Positions 25,607 to 37,249 of a stretch of 64,000 nt of DNA are shown piece after piece. Made by a program: the position numbers and the translations under genes. The stretch spans positions 15,602,867 to 15,666,866 of the forward strand of contig JAZBQD010000018.1 in the NCBI GenBank assembly GCA_036583965.1, read 5' to 3'. This DNA comes from Prunella strophiata (taxonomy: Eukaryota > Chordata > Aves > Passeriformes > Prunellidae). The notes beneath the pieces are model-generated. The model made no database searches. It had not been told where the DNA came from and saw nothing but the letters and a program-made list of their open reading frames with translations. Every line of letters starts with the position of its first letter. Positions within the stretch are counted from its first letter, which is position 1.

Positions 25607-28600
25607 CTAAGGGGATTCTTTCCCTTTAGTCATGCAATTCAGACCACAAGTGTGGTTTCAGCTGCACTAGGAGACTATTTTGAGTGCTCTGAATATATAC
25701 AATGCACTTGAAATTAGTCAAAATACTGATCCAATACTTCAATGAGTTGGTAGCTGCAGAAGCAGACAAAATAGGTAGAAAACCCACAGGGGTATGTAAC
25801 AGAAGGGATGGACAACAAAGCAATGATTTTGTTATCGTAACACTGAGGTCAATCCTACAGATTACAGAAAAAGAACATGCCTGTCATCTGGTTTTGCAAT
25901 GCCTGCATCTCAGTTCTGAAAATGCTCAGGTACCTACCACCAGCAGGGTGTTATTCAGTAAATTACTTTTTCTAGACTAAGCTACATTTTTATCCTCAAG
26001 CCTGTCAGTTCTCACTGAACTGGAAGCTAACAAAGCACTATATAAAATTTTAAACAGTGACATCTCAGCATTTCCTCTTCCAGATCCCGATAATTAATCA
26101 GCTATACAGTCCTGCATCTTGCCTGCTTATGGCCAAGAAGCCCTTCCTGATCCAGACAGTCTTTGGCTGTCAAATGATGGCTTTAGCCGTATTAGTCACA
26201 GAAAAAGGGAAAAAGGAATTATTATTATCCTTATACAGATACTTCACCACTGGAAATACTACCATGAACTCTGAACACAGGCCATAAAGGTCAGGTCCAC
26301 TCTGTCCTGACCCTGGTTCCTGGCTGTTAAGTGAACACACTTCCACTAGTTCACAATAAGATGCAAGAGAAACACTGGTTCCATCTGCAATACAGCAGAC
26401 ACAACACAGGAAAAAGGGGTAAGCAGCAGGATGGTTTGTGGGACTTTCCCACCCAAAAACCCCCCAGTCTTTTCCAAGCTGGAAGAGCTCTCACATCTAA
26501 GGTCCCCTGCCCCTATTACCAACTTCTTGCTGTCACAATAAAGGAAATTTCAAACTTTCTGGTGGTTTCAAAATATTCAGTACCTGGAATTGGCTGACAA
26601 GCACTAAGGCATTTAGCTTGCTAACACTGATTTCCTATAGGCCTGACACCCAGCAGAGGCATGGCCAGGAGTGAGCCCATAGCTCCCAATGCCTGGCTGC
26701 AGCAGGGCTTGTTTGGGTTTGCTGCATCATCAGACAGCTACGGATGCCACAGTGTTACAGCAAGCACCAAGTCACTTCCGCTGTGTAAGTTTCATTTCAA
26801 CAACCAAATCACTCTCACATTCCAAATTTAACAGCAACAGCCACAGGAGATAAGGTAGAGTGTCCTTAATGCAAAAGCACCACACCAATTTCTTATACAG
26901 AACGAAATCTACCAAACCTATGTCCTGTGAAGCAATGGGATGAAAGCTTCACCTCGCAGTCTCTTCCCATGCCATAGGTGATACACTCCTCACTCCAGCC
27001 TCCTTCAGTTCAGCTGGCTGACTGGGAAGGTTTGTTTGCTAATTAAGTGCTTCCCAGTATTTACACAGCCTGCCCCTCTTCAATTACCCTACTTTCCTGT
27101 GGGTTTCAATGAGTGCCACCAGCACCTGCTCTTGTTTTAAATGTTTTAAGTCACCCCCTGACCTATCACAATTCTTCACTACCAGCCAGAATTATCAGTT
27201 GGTAATTCTGTTGAAGTCTCTAGGCAAGAATTCCAAACAATTCTAAGCGATAACTGCTGTTTCAACCACTATCCCATGCCAGCACAGTTCAAGGCCACAG
27301 GAATCTCTAGTGTCCCCAGCCTTCCCTGCTTTAAGGAGGCTTTCCTGGGGCAATGCAGCTCCACTCTCATGACAGTGACATGCTTTTATTCCTGATTTGT
27401 TGAGCTGAAATAAAAACAAATTGTGTCCAAGCCTTCTTTGTAGTGTCCCTGTAGAAAAAAAGGTGATTTATTTTCTAGGAAAAAATATGTGAGCTGCAAA
27501 CATCAAAGCAATAATAATCTAGAGTTAACTCCTTATTGATTCTGATTTCACCTAAATCAGCTCATCCAACTTGTTGCACGACTGCATTTATTTTATATCT
27601 ATTTAACATGTGCTGGGTTAAAGAAAGTGCCAAGGGCTTCAGAAATGAAGGTTTTGCCTTCCTTGTCCCAGCTGCTCCCTGGCTTCCTTGCAACTTTCAC
27701 AGTCAAGAGGCTGCTTTGTACAAAGCCAGTAGTGCTTCAGCTCCCAGTGAAGTGTTTCAGAGCACCAGCAACAAGGACTGTCTTCCCCTGGCACTTCTGC
27801 ACTGCCACTCTGACATTGGCTCTTGTGCTGTCCCCTCTTGCCTCTGCATTCAGGATGTTCAAATGCAGAATAAAGCCTCAAAGTCCTTCCAACCTTGTCA
27901 TTAGAGCTATTCTACTTTCAAGAAAAATAAACCACCAGGTACTCAAGGGTAAAAAAGAACTTCCACGTGGTGTGGAGCACGGTTGAAGGGACAGACACAG
28001 CTTTTTCACACAGCTGTGAAAGGACAATGATGCCCTGTTAAGCTTCCCTCCTTGGTGGTCCTTAAAGCTAGGCATCACATTTATGTTGTTATCAGTACAT
28101 ATGGTAATTTCTGCTCAAAGTTCTATGTGCTGCCATTTTTCTGATAAAGTAACCAACAACACAGTGGAAATCTCTTTCCCCTTTAAATCAGAACAGAGTA
28201 AATATCTTTTGATCAAAATGGGACTGAAAGTCATCTTAACACTGTACATTCCCTCTTCCCAAAACCTCCAGTGACTGGGCCTGGCACCAGCAGCCTTGAA
28301 GAAGGGTCTGTCCCTGACAGCCCCTTCAGTCTGGTCTCTGTTTTCACAGGCACAAAAGGCGACAGCCTGACAAGTGCATTAAAACTTTAAGCTATCCGAA
28401 GCCAACCAGACAGAAACTTTGTGTACAGACCCCCCAGGGGACTCTTATTTGATTTAGCTTCCTAAAAATAGCTCTTTAGAGGGGATTGAGGCTTTCAGGG
28501 GTTGCTCATTGCTTTTTTAACCAGTTCTGAAAAGGCTCCCTCATCCATAGGCTTTTGTTGCTTTCAGCAACTTACAGGTCAAAAAGCAGAAGATGTACTG

Positions 28601-29300
28601 ACAAAAGAAACCTGACCTACATCTTGCCTTACTCTGCTGGGTTACATCCTTCCTATGCATGCTTATGTAAGGAAGAGAAATGGTGCACACCAAAGAGGGT
28701 TCAGGAATCACAGCCTTCACTGCTGCCTCTTCAGCAGCTTTTCACCCAGCATTGGTGAATTCCTTTAAAATTTCTCTACCATATTTTCCTCTTTCTGCAA
28801 AAAACAATTAAGAATATTTACTGATCTCACAGGGGAGACACAGTATGTCAGTTAATTGCATCTTGTAAAGACTCTAAGAACACCCAGTGAAAGGCTTTAT
28901 AGGAACGTGAAGTGTGTCATAAACTCAGAAAATGTACCAGCAGAGACACAAAGGTCATACCTGAAGTGAAGTATGTCAAATAAGTATCCCGTTTAAGGAA
29001 AAAAAAGATGGAATTTAAATAACTACAACATGCTCTCCCACTGTACCTTAACTGAGATTTTACAGGACACTCATCAGAAACTCAGTAATTTCACGTGCTA
29101 CTTGGTGAGCTGGAAGGAATCTAAATAGACAAATAAGGCTATTTGCAATCAGTGCTAACTGTTAGAAGCCACTAACTATAAAAGTTGGTTTATTATCTGC
29201 TTTAAAAAGACAGAGTGAGGGCCCACACATGCAGAAATCTCTCTCACTACTACCTACTGCTATCTTTAAGTAAAAGCCTCCTTTCAGTTTTGGTGTTAAA
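25607..29300. other. Non-coding block
   Basis: No recognisable gene, RNA or transposon is seen here. A plus-strand frame of 122 codons (27536-27904) overlaps another in a second plus frame and an 80-codon frame on minus, the usual pattern of chance frames in a slightly G+C-richer patch. Confidence 0.55.
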
Positions 29301-29329
29301 AGCAGAACTCCGCTCCTTTCAGTGCAGAA

Positions 29330-29604
29330 GCTGAAAGCTGCCAGTGCCTGGGTTCTTACAGGGTCGAAGGACAGGATCTCCTGAGCTGCAGGGGAGCAAA
29401 CAACAGGCAGACAGGGGGAGGGGTGTGTGCAAGGGCAGGGGACAGGCTGCTGCTTCTACCACGGCAATCTGCTGGGTTAGCTGTAGATTCTGCCCCCGAG
29501 GGATTTCACACTAAAGCAAGATCCCATGCCCCGAGTTAACAACGTGCCAGCTGCCAGCCGGACCAGCCAGCATCTCAAGTCAAGTCACGGAGCAGGGCAC
29601 ATAC
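29330..29604. other. G+C-richer, moderately CpG-containing patch
   Basis: This patch has G-rich runs (around 29410-29435) and scattered CpGs, unlike its A+T-rich surroundings. It lies beside the candidate exons at 29605-29685 and 30081-30326. It could be a weak alternative promoter or a decayed CpG island. I see no TATA box or other element that decides the matter. Confidence 0.3.
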
Positions 29605-29685
29605 CTCAGAGGCCTTGATGTAATGATTACACAGCAGTGACTGCACCATTTCACACGTACCCACTGCTGCCTCGGTATCCTTTTG
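29605..29685 (-). other. Candidate coding exon, 81 bp, phase 0-0
   Basis: On minus, the pyrimidine-rich acceptor TCCTTCTGCTTAG ends just before 29685, and the donor GAG|GTATGT follows 29605. The enclosed 81 bases are exactly 27 open codons, beginning QKDTEAAVGTCEMVQSLLCN and ending HYIKASE. An in-frame stop lies within the acceptor itself, which fits coding sequence starting at the splice site. The interval holds two CpGs. I cannot assign a family; the helical, leucine-containing peptide is compatible with many folds. The orientation agrees with the leftward promoter about 5 kb away. No initiating exon could be identified between them. Confidence 0.32.
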
Positions 29686-30080
29686 CTAAGCAGAAGGACT
29701 CAAATGCAGTTGGGACCACGACTGGATCACCTTGAGAGAGAGAGGGCTGGCAAGTTGAGCATGACCCTCCTAGGAGAGCCTGGGCACCACGCAGTTGTAC
29801 CCCTGCTGGAAAGCTGGCCCACAAAATTTTGGGGTTTTGAACTTTTGACAGTTCACTTAGTTGCCCTAAAGGTTACCAAAAGTGTATGCAATTTGTCATT
29901 TTCTCTGCCCCAAACCCCCACAGCATTTGCTTCTTTCCCCTAAGAGTCTTCTCTATTCCATGTGTGAATCTCAGGGTGCTAGGTCAGGTTTTGTAAGGCT
30001 GGGAAGGAGTACAGGAGTAAGACTGATGCACTTGCACAGCTGCCTTTCCTGATTTGCCTGATGAACATCACACTGTTCAG

Positions 30081-30161
30081 AGCATTCAAAGCCCTTTATA
30101 AAGCAGACAGATCCCACCAGTGGCCTCACATCCTTTTAGGACCAGACAAGGACTGCTTAAG
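30081..30161 (+). other. Candidate exon A of a plus-strand transcript, 81 bp
   Basis: An acceptor-like CACACTGTTCAG ends at 30080 and a strong donor, AAG|GTAAGA, follows 30161. One frame is open throughout, beginning AFKALYKADRSHQWPHILLG. It pairs with the next candidate exon across a possible 79-bp intron, and the frame stays open across that junction. No family is recognised. It could be part of a lncRNA antisense to the inferred leftward gene, or coincidence. Confidence 0.25.
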
Positions 30162-30240
30162 GTAAGAACTTCTTTGGTGAAGGACCTCAGCATTTTCTTT
30201 CTATTGCTCCACTTCTTCCACCAGCTTCTTCTGCTCTTAG

Positions 30241-30326
30241 GCAGCATCCTACCCCTCACCTCTCCCAGCCACAAAGACACAGGCACTGCCATGTACCAGG
30301 GTACCCCAGGGGAAAGGCAAAACAAG
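30241..30326 (+). other. Candidate exon B of a plus-strand transcript, 86 bp
   Basis: It is preceded by an unusually long pyrimidine tract (about 30190-30240, ending CTGCTCTTAG) and followed by the consensus donor AAG|GTAAGT at 30327. These are among the best splice signals in the window. Joined to candidate exon A the frame remains open, but the peptide is Pro-, His- and Gln-rich and looks like non-coding DNA read through. I favour a non-coding spliced RNA over a protein, if it is transcribed at all. Confidence 0.28.
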
Positions 30327-31557
30327 GTAAGTCCATGTTCATTTGTTCCCCTCAGGCTGTCAGTACTGACATGCACTGGTTGTGGCCCAAGATTCCTTCC
30401 TGCCAGTACTGGTGATCACAGTGTGATCTGGGTAAGGCATGCACCCTGATTTCTGGAGGAAGAGCATGTGAGATGCAGCTTCCATAGGCTGCAGAAAGGC
30501 AGATGATACTGTGATTCAGCACTGAGGTTGCTTGCTGGCATTATCTCCTCACCATTATCATCCTGTTTCCAAAAAAAACCCCAGAACTTACAGTTTGCTT
30601 AAATCTGACCAAGTGACCTTCTATTGCTCCGGCACCTCCTTCCGATGACTGCGAAACTTCCAACCACAGTATTTCTGATTCACTCCTATGTGTCCAGAAA
30701 TCCTACTCACAGGCTTTTGCCAGTGGCAACCAAGATGAAAAAGCTATTTGTGGAAATGAGAAAGACAAGATGATGTGGAAGAGGGAAATATAACAACCAG
30801 GGCATAATCTAATTCCACAAGAATGAATTCTACTTTCAAACCTCTTCAAATTAAATTTAAATGAAGAAAGTATTTCCTTAGAACACATTTCTCATTTGAA
30901 GCAGCCACAACTCTCCTGATTCTGAGTGCCTAAATAAATATATTGCACACACCACTTTTAATAAGGACAGATTTTTCCATTTTATCTTTGGCCATTTATT
31001 GCAAGCTCCAATTGTACTGCCATCTCTCCCATATTTTAAATCACTCTGGGCCTATATTTTACACCTTCAACCTATCTTTTTATTAGTTTTCATGTTAGCA
31101 GCATGCAGTAACAGAGATGTCCAAAGCCACTAACCTCCTTTTATACTGAAACAAAGACCTCAATGGCAGGCCATGGGGGGGACATGAACAAATGGTGCCA
31201 AAATACACTCTCTCTTTCCTCTGGTAACACAGCACCATTAATTGGCTCCCTAACTGGCTGCAGTTTAAAATCCACAGACAAGAATGGTGAATTCTTACTG
31301 TTAGAGGAAACATTTTAGAGGTTTGTTCACTTAGTATTGGAAACCTAGTGCTTCCTCATTACAAATCCAACACTTGCAGTGGAGATATCCCAGGGGAAGA
31401 ATAAAGGAAACCAAATGAAGCCTGAAGCAGACTGCAAACAAGGAAGCTGAAACAACTGCTGGGTCTTCCACACATTTTCAGGAAATAGTCTCAGCACATA
31501 GACAGCTGAATATTACCTCTAGTTTTCCTGCATGAAAATGCTTCAAAGCTGCATTAG

Positions 31558-31790
31558 GGACACTTAGACTGGACATTAGGAAGCATTTCTTTACTGAGAA
31601 GATGGTTCAACACTAGAATAGGCCTTCCCAGACACATGGCTGTTGCCCCAAGACTGTTGCATCTGGACAGTGCCCTTAACAGCCCACTTTAACTTTTGAT
31701 CAAGTGAAGTGGTCAGGCAGTTGGACTGAATGAGGGTTTTATAGGTCCCTTCCAAATGAAAATTTCTCTTCTATTTCTATTTTATTCCAG
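31558..31790 (+). mobile_element. CR1 LINE 3'-end fragment
   Basis: From about 31558 the sequence follows the 3' end of avian CR1: a 'gactggacattaggaagcat' stretch, the 'ttactgagaagatggt' and 'gccttcccagacac' segments, a 'gtggtcaggcagttggactg' segment, then 'ataggtcccttccaa' and a short TTCTATT-type tail ending near 31789. All are in plus orientation. Only the 3' non-coding end is present, typical of 5'-truncated CR1 insertions. No coding capacity remains. Confidence 0.85.
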
Positions 31791-31794
31791 CCCA

Positions 31795-33158
31795 TCCCAT
31801 CTCTTAACATATGATGCTTATTTTTCACAAACATTCTTTGCTGCTACTAGCTACCCCATTTTTATTTATGGCTAAGTGTAAAATGTCAGTTCAGGTATTC
31901 TCTGACACCTTTCTCATCCACAGAAACTGGACTTTTTAAATTTTGTGTACAAGGCTCCCTCTTTACCCTGCTGCCAGATGGGCTGAGAAGTGCACTGGTC
32001 CCCGATCTAGCTGCATACCTGGAAAAGGGGAAGGTTTCAGAGGCATCATAGACAGAGCTGCTCTTGTGACAACCTAAATGACCCCAATGTGTTCCCGGTC
32101 ATTTTCAAAGTCTGACACTTACTTTCATCACTAAATAAAACCCCCACATTATTCACAAAATCTGTTCCCAAGAGAAGGTTCTAACTGTTCCTCTCCCAGC
32201 AGGAATGAATGCTGAGAACTTGAAACTTTTTTACATGCATGGTATTAGCACATTTCATAACTACATCTTGGAAAAAGAGGGAGCTGCAGTCTATGGATAA
32301 TGTTCAGGTTAAGTACTTCAGTAATCTGCTACCATCTGACATTCACAGACAAAAAAGTCAATGACTTCATTTAATGATTAAAATTAGTTTGGTTTTGTAT
32401 CAGACTTGGCTTAAGAAGGATGAGCAGGGATTCATTAGAAAATAATGTTTAATTTATAAGCCACTTCTTCTTGAATTAGCTAACAAAGATCAGGGGGGAA
32501 AAAATTTAAAAAAAAAAACCCAGAAAGCTGTTTTAAAACAGATGAGATAATTGTGACTTACTGTGCTGCATTCAGAGGACATGAGAATAAATCTGACACC
32601 TGCTCATCTTTAGCCATAGCTCAGAAACCAGTATTTCTCTGAATGGACATTTAAATGACAATGTCAGTCTGGACTTTACAGTTTGCTTTTGAGCTGCATC
32701 ACTTGGATTTATGGCCTGCAAGAGATATCAGGTGCAGAGCTGATGTGCAATCCATCACCTCCCAACTGGTACAATAAACCCAGAAAGATACTTCACCTCC
32801 TTCAAATGAGATTTCTGACCTGTCTCAGAACCTGCACAGACACTGAAGTACAAGTTAACCCCATTTAGGAAAGAGAAGCCCAGAGGCAGCAGCAGGTCAC
32901 TCTGCAGAGCAGAGAAAGGGAGCTCTATCCATGAGCAGCACCAGAATCAGGGTGTTCAAACACACCCTGCAGGGCCACCTTGTCCTGCACTCAGGGACCT
33001 GCTGTGTGACCAGCAGCACAGCATCTCACCCACTCACCTAACTAAAAGGCTTAAGGGTGGGAGGGAAGAGAAAAGAGGGGGTTTATATCCAAATATTATG
33101 TTAACACATACTCACTTCTTGACAGTTCTCAAAAGCACTGCAACACCCTTCCCCTTAC
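31795..33158. other. Non-coding block
   Basis: I see no gene, RNA or repeat beyond short A-runs near 32500-32520. Frames are short and unsupported. Confidence 0.55.
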
Positions 33159-33245
33159 CTCTCATATTTGCAGTACCAAACACCAACTGAACTGCTGCTA
33201 CTTTGAGCTGTCCTCAAGCAGGGTATGGACAGCATCTGTAGGTAG
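33159..33245 (-). other. Candidate exon, 87 bp
   Basis: On minus, a good acceptor (CTGCAGTTCTTCTCAG) precedes 33245 and a strong donor, GAGAG|GTAAGG, follows 33159. One frame is open: after a single base, 28 codons beginning YLQMLSIPCLRTAQSSSSSV and ending GVWYCKYE, with two bases left over. It is about 1.5 kb downstream of the inferred promoter in the same orientation, so it could be an early exon or 5'UTR exon. Its end phase does not join directly to the phase-0 start of the candidate at 29605-29685, so if both are real they are not adjacent coding exons. Confidence 0.25.
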
Positions 33246-33249
33246 CTGA

Positions 33250-34440
33250 GAAGAACTGCAGTACCCCTGAGGTAATGGAGTTTATCTTTTGAGGGCCACG
33301 TGTCTTTCCAATACAGGGGTACCAGAGTATCAAAACTGGACAGTGCAGTTAGTCACACAGAGTGTTCCCTGTGCCAGACACTGCACTGCTCACCTAAAAG
33401 CTGTCAGGGCTGTACTGTGCACACGTATCCTCTGTGCAAACACAAACACTACAACATGCCAGTGAGTATTTGTAGAAGTGGGTTGTGTGATACCTGCCCC
33501 TGAAACACTCGGGATAACAGGACGAGTAGATGGGAAGACACAACACTGATGAAGAAATATCCAGTCAGCCTTTCCAGCAGTTTGGTAGAATTTGTGCATT
33601 TGATCACCATAAGCAAACACAGAGCTTTCATCTACACTGACATGTACAGCATGTCCCAGAGAAGTGTCCTAACAATAAAACATTTATCACTGAAGTTTTA
33701 ATAAAATCTCATCCACCTCTACTTTTCTGCCAGAAGAAAACCCAAATAATTCATCTTACTTACTCTGAAAGTATAACAAGTTCTAAACCACACAGACTCA
33801 GTTTACTGAATTCAGGCCATGGAGTAATTGACTTTTCATTCTACTTGCCTTTGTTTTAGTAACTAGTGCTGAAACTGGCAACTAGTGATGAAGACTATTT
33901 CTGGAGGATAAAAATCTGGATTGGCCAGAACCAGTAAGAACAAAACAGGGTATTTGAAATTTTTTTAGACAAGCACCAAGACATTAACTATTTCATCTCA
34001 CATGAGCATGACTGATTATTAGCTAATTATATGAACTAATTTAATGCACAAGTAAGCCAACACATGCTATAGCTACTCTGCTTGCACCATCTGCACTGTT
34101 AATATACAGATGCACAGATCTAACAGGAGTACACTAAAAACCCCACTCCACCTGCATTTTCAAATGCACCTTAAACGCAGCTAGGGCAGATAATGTGACC
34201 ACAGCAGCAGGGAGTAGTTTGGTAACACACATTTCTAGTACACTAGGAGATGGCTGCTACACCAACTTCAGCATGCTGAAAGCCTAGCAGAATCTATGAA
34301 CACAAAGTTCATGGGAATTCAGCAGTTCCCCTTCCTTGTTTTTTCTACCAAGTAACTCAAGGGAGGCAGCACATCGAGCTATTTTAAGATAATGGTATCA
34401 TTAAGGGTGAAACACATGTAGTTATTTTAAAACAAAGCAA
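33250..34440. other. Non-coding block upstream of the CpG island
   Basis: This is A+T-rich sequence with no recognisable content. If the leftward gene model holds, it is the start of intron 1. Confidence 0.5.
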
Positions 34441-34449
34441 TGCAGCTAA

Positions 34450-35115
34450 ACTGCATCAACGCTCACTCCGAAGCCTGGGTCTGACTCTGAAGCAAGGAAT
34501 TCACAAGCGCTGCACAGCCGAGTTGAAACAAAAGGGTGCAAAAGCGAGACAGCAAAGTTCCCCACGGCACTTTACACGAGCACAACTTTCCCTGCCGAGC
34601 CCCGCCGCCGCTCCAAGCACCGCGTCCCCAGCAGGCCGGGATCCCCGTCCTTAAGGCACGCCTGGCAGAGGCTGTGACACAGGAACCGGGCAGGAAGGCG
34701 GGCGGGATGCAGCCGGGACCGGGCGGCCCGTCCCGCCGGCAGCGCTGCCGTGCCTGCGGGCAGGAGCGCCGCGGAGCTCCCGCCGCTCACCTGGCACCGG
34801 AGCGCCCTGCCCTGCCCGCCCCTGGCGCCCGTCCCGCCCGCGACTCCAGCGCCCAGGAATGGCGACCACCGCGCCCGGGAGCAGCCCCCGAACCCCCCGG
34901 GGACCGACCTGCCGGCAGCGCCGCGGCCGAGGCGGGCTCCGGCGGGCCGGGGCCGCGGGCCGCTCGCACTCGGACACGGCCCGGGCTACCGCTCCGGCCC
35001 CTCCGGCCGCGTCCTCCGGCCCGCTGCAGCCCCGACTTGTTCCCGGCTACTCACCCAGGCACTGCCACGGCGGGGCTTCCACCGCGGCACGACGCCTTCC
35101 GCCCGGGAAACTTAT
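34450..35115 (-). promoter_or_regulatory. CpG island promoter, inferred leftward
   Basis: Between about 34450 and 35115 the DNA turns abruptly G+C- and CpG-rich, the densest part being 34580-35110, against CpG-poor flanks. GC-box (Sp1-type) sequences are visible: GGCGGGCGGG at 34698-34707, CCCGCCCC at 34815-34822 and CCCGCCCGCG at 34833-34842. I see no TATA box, as is usual for CpG island promoters. Two consensus 5' splice sites in the island lie on minus (GTGAGT after 35055, GTGAGC after 34791); no GTAAG or GTGAG donor is found on plus within it. The orientation is therefore inferred to be leftward. Bidirectional activity is possible and cannot be judged from sequence. Confidence 0.85.
34791..34975 (-). 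other. Candidate alternative first exon, left half of CpG island
   Basis: A donor reading GTGCCAG|GTGAGC on minus ends the exon at 34791. The 5' edge is not defined by sequence; 34975 is a nominal limit. The interval has no ATG on minus, so it would be 5' untranslated, with translation beginning in a later exon. Its frames are open only because stop codons are rare in such G+C-rich DNA. Confidence 0.35.
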
Positions 35116-35215
35116 CTCTCTGCCGCTACTGCCATTTGCTAACTTGCCTAAAGATCCCGCAAAATCCCAGAAAAGGCTAGGAAACGAGAGGAGACGACTT
35201 AAAAGCTGACGGTCA
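35055..35215 (-). other. Candidate first exon, right edge of CpG island
   Basis: A donor reading GTGCCTGG|GTGAGT on minus ends the exon at 35055. The transcription start is not visible; 35215 is a nominal limit at the island shore. One ATG is present and opens only a 7-codon frame (MAVAAER, 35135-35112), a possible upstream ORF. The exon is otherwise 5' untranslated. Confidence 0.4.
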
Positions 35216-35219
35216 GGAC

Positions 35220-37245
35220 AGGAATTTATGGAATGAAATCTTTAAGGGCAGGAGCAGATAGAGCCAGCCAGCTAACGCTTTCATGCCCTGACTGTGGCCA
35301 GCAGCTTCATTTCGTGGGCAGACCAAGGCTTAGGAGATGATTTAAAATACCTGCTCCTGGCGTGTTCCTCTGTGCATCAGCCGGAGTCCCCGGCGTGGCC
35401 AGCACGCTGCCGTGCCTCGTCCTTCTGCTTTTTCCAGCAGACCCCTCACGATCACGGTGTCACGGCTCCCCAGGCCTTACAATCAAGCAGTTTGTTGTAA
35501 GGGAACTAAAAATAGCACTGAATTTTTCACTGGAGCACTTGCTTGAGTGAAGATAGTGCCAGTCAGCCCATGCATTAGTGAGCCAGTACAGACCTCTAAT
35601 ACAGCCCAAATCCTCTTGGATATACAGCCATTGACTTTTTTCAAAAAATGTTTTTTCTTTTTCTTTTTTTTTTTTTTTTTTTGAAAGACAGCACAAAATA
35701 AATCTTCTTTCTGACCACTAAAAGATGAACTGAGTGGGGTTGTTGTAAGAATATCCTCGGGAAAGAGTGAGTCACTTAAGCTGCTTTTATGATAAAAGAT
35801 CCCTGGAGGAAGTATATCTCCTTAGTCTCTGAGCCGTTCAGAGATCCGTATGTCCTCCTGCAAATCAAAGTTTCACACTGTTAGGTTTGTATTGTTTGTT
35901 TGTAATCGTATGAGCACCTGCCTCCACTGAGGAGTTAGGACTAGCATGGGAAACAGGAGGAATTTTATCCTCAAGAAGATCACTCACAGAAGCATATGTC
36001 CTGTGGGGTACTGAGTAAGGTCTGCAAAAAAGTCTACAAAATGGCCCATTAAGGAAAGTTTATGGCACAGGCTGACAAGCCCAGGAAAAAAAGTTCTCAG
36101 AAGGAATTGTTTTTTGCAAAGCTTTTCATTGCTGGGTCCTGAAAAAAAAACACTGAAGACCAAAGTTGCAGAAGATGTCATTCAAGACAAAGATGCCAGA
36201 GCTGCTGCCAATATCTGAGCCAGGATGCCAGATGCAGATCTGAATGTAAAACTTCCAGTCTGTGGATGCCAGCCTCACACATATTCACACTGTGTCACAC
36301 AAAGAAACGGGAAGGGGCAGGTGATGGCTGGCAGCAGCCACTTGTGGCATTCTAAAAGGCTGGTAAAGCCACAGTGATTCTCCTGGTAGTTGCTCCAGCC
36401 ATGAAGTGTGCCTGACAACAAGCCAGGATGTCTGAACCACAGCAAATTAAGTCTTATTAAAATACATATACTTCAAAGAACATTTTAGGATAGAAGTAAA
36501 CACTAAAAAGTTGGAGACTTACTGGGAATATCAGAGGAGAGTCGCTGAGTTTTGTTTCACTTTCATATGAAGAAGCTGACTGTTAACAGTAAAATTGTCT
36601 CCCACACTTGTTTCCCCTCATAAGCCTTTGAGCATTCCTTGGATTTTATTTGTTCTGCAGCAGAATTGCAGTATTTTTGCCCTCATGAAAGGGCTGGCAA
36701 ATTCTTTCTACTCTTTTCTAGTGCTGACCAAACAAGCTGGAAGGCATCATATAACATCTATGTAGCAGCAGAGGTAGCCACAAACATAACAGCGTTATGT
36801 GTTCATTCCTACTCCACTCGCCAGCTATTATTTATAGAGAGAAAGAGCATTAACCCAGCACAACGTTCTCACTAATTTAGTCTCACTTCACCATCTGTTA
36901 CTTCCCATGAGTTGATCCTAATGAGAAACTACTTCAAAATACATTTGAGGACCAGCTGCACCCACTGAAGTCACCACAGGAGAGAAATATTCCCCTCCTA
37001 ATACATCATATTCCAATGTTACAAAGCAGCTCCTTCCCTACCAAAATCCATGGGAACACTGCTGTTAATATGAACACAGCCCTAGGTCACAGCCTCTTGC
37101 AGTCATGTTGAGCAAGTATCACACTCAACATTGTTTTTCCGAATAATTCACAATTCTACCCAGTTGGAAGGGCAATGAGAGAGTTACAGACATCACCCGT
37201 CCCCCAGGTCTTAGCAGCCTGCTTTCTGGAGCTGCTTCTCCTCCA
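35220..37245. other. Non-coding block right of the CpG island
   Basis: The first 250 bases are an island shore with scattered CpGs. A 19-base T-run lies at 35664-35682. Beyond that I see no gene, RNA or recognisable repeat. If the leftward promoter is correct this is 5' flanking DNA of that gene. Confidence 0.5.
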
Positions 37246-37249
37246 GTGA

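Noticed and set aside
34536..35180. 214-codon plus frame and several overlapping minus frames over the CpG island
   Set aside because: Stop codons are rare in CpG-rich DNA, so overlapping frames on both strands are expected. The peptides are Pro/Arg/Ala/Gly-rich and lack motifs, and there is no plus donor in the island.
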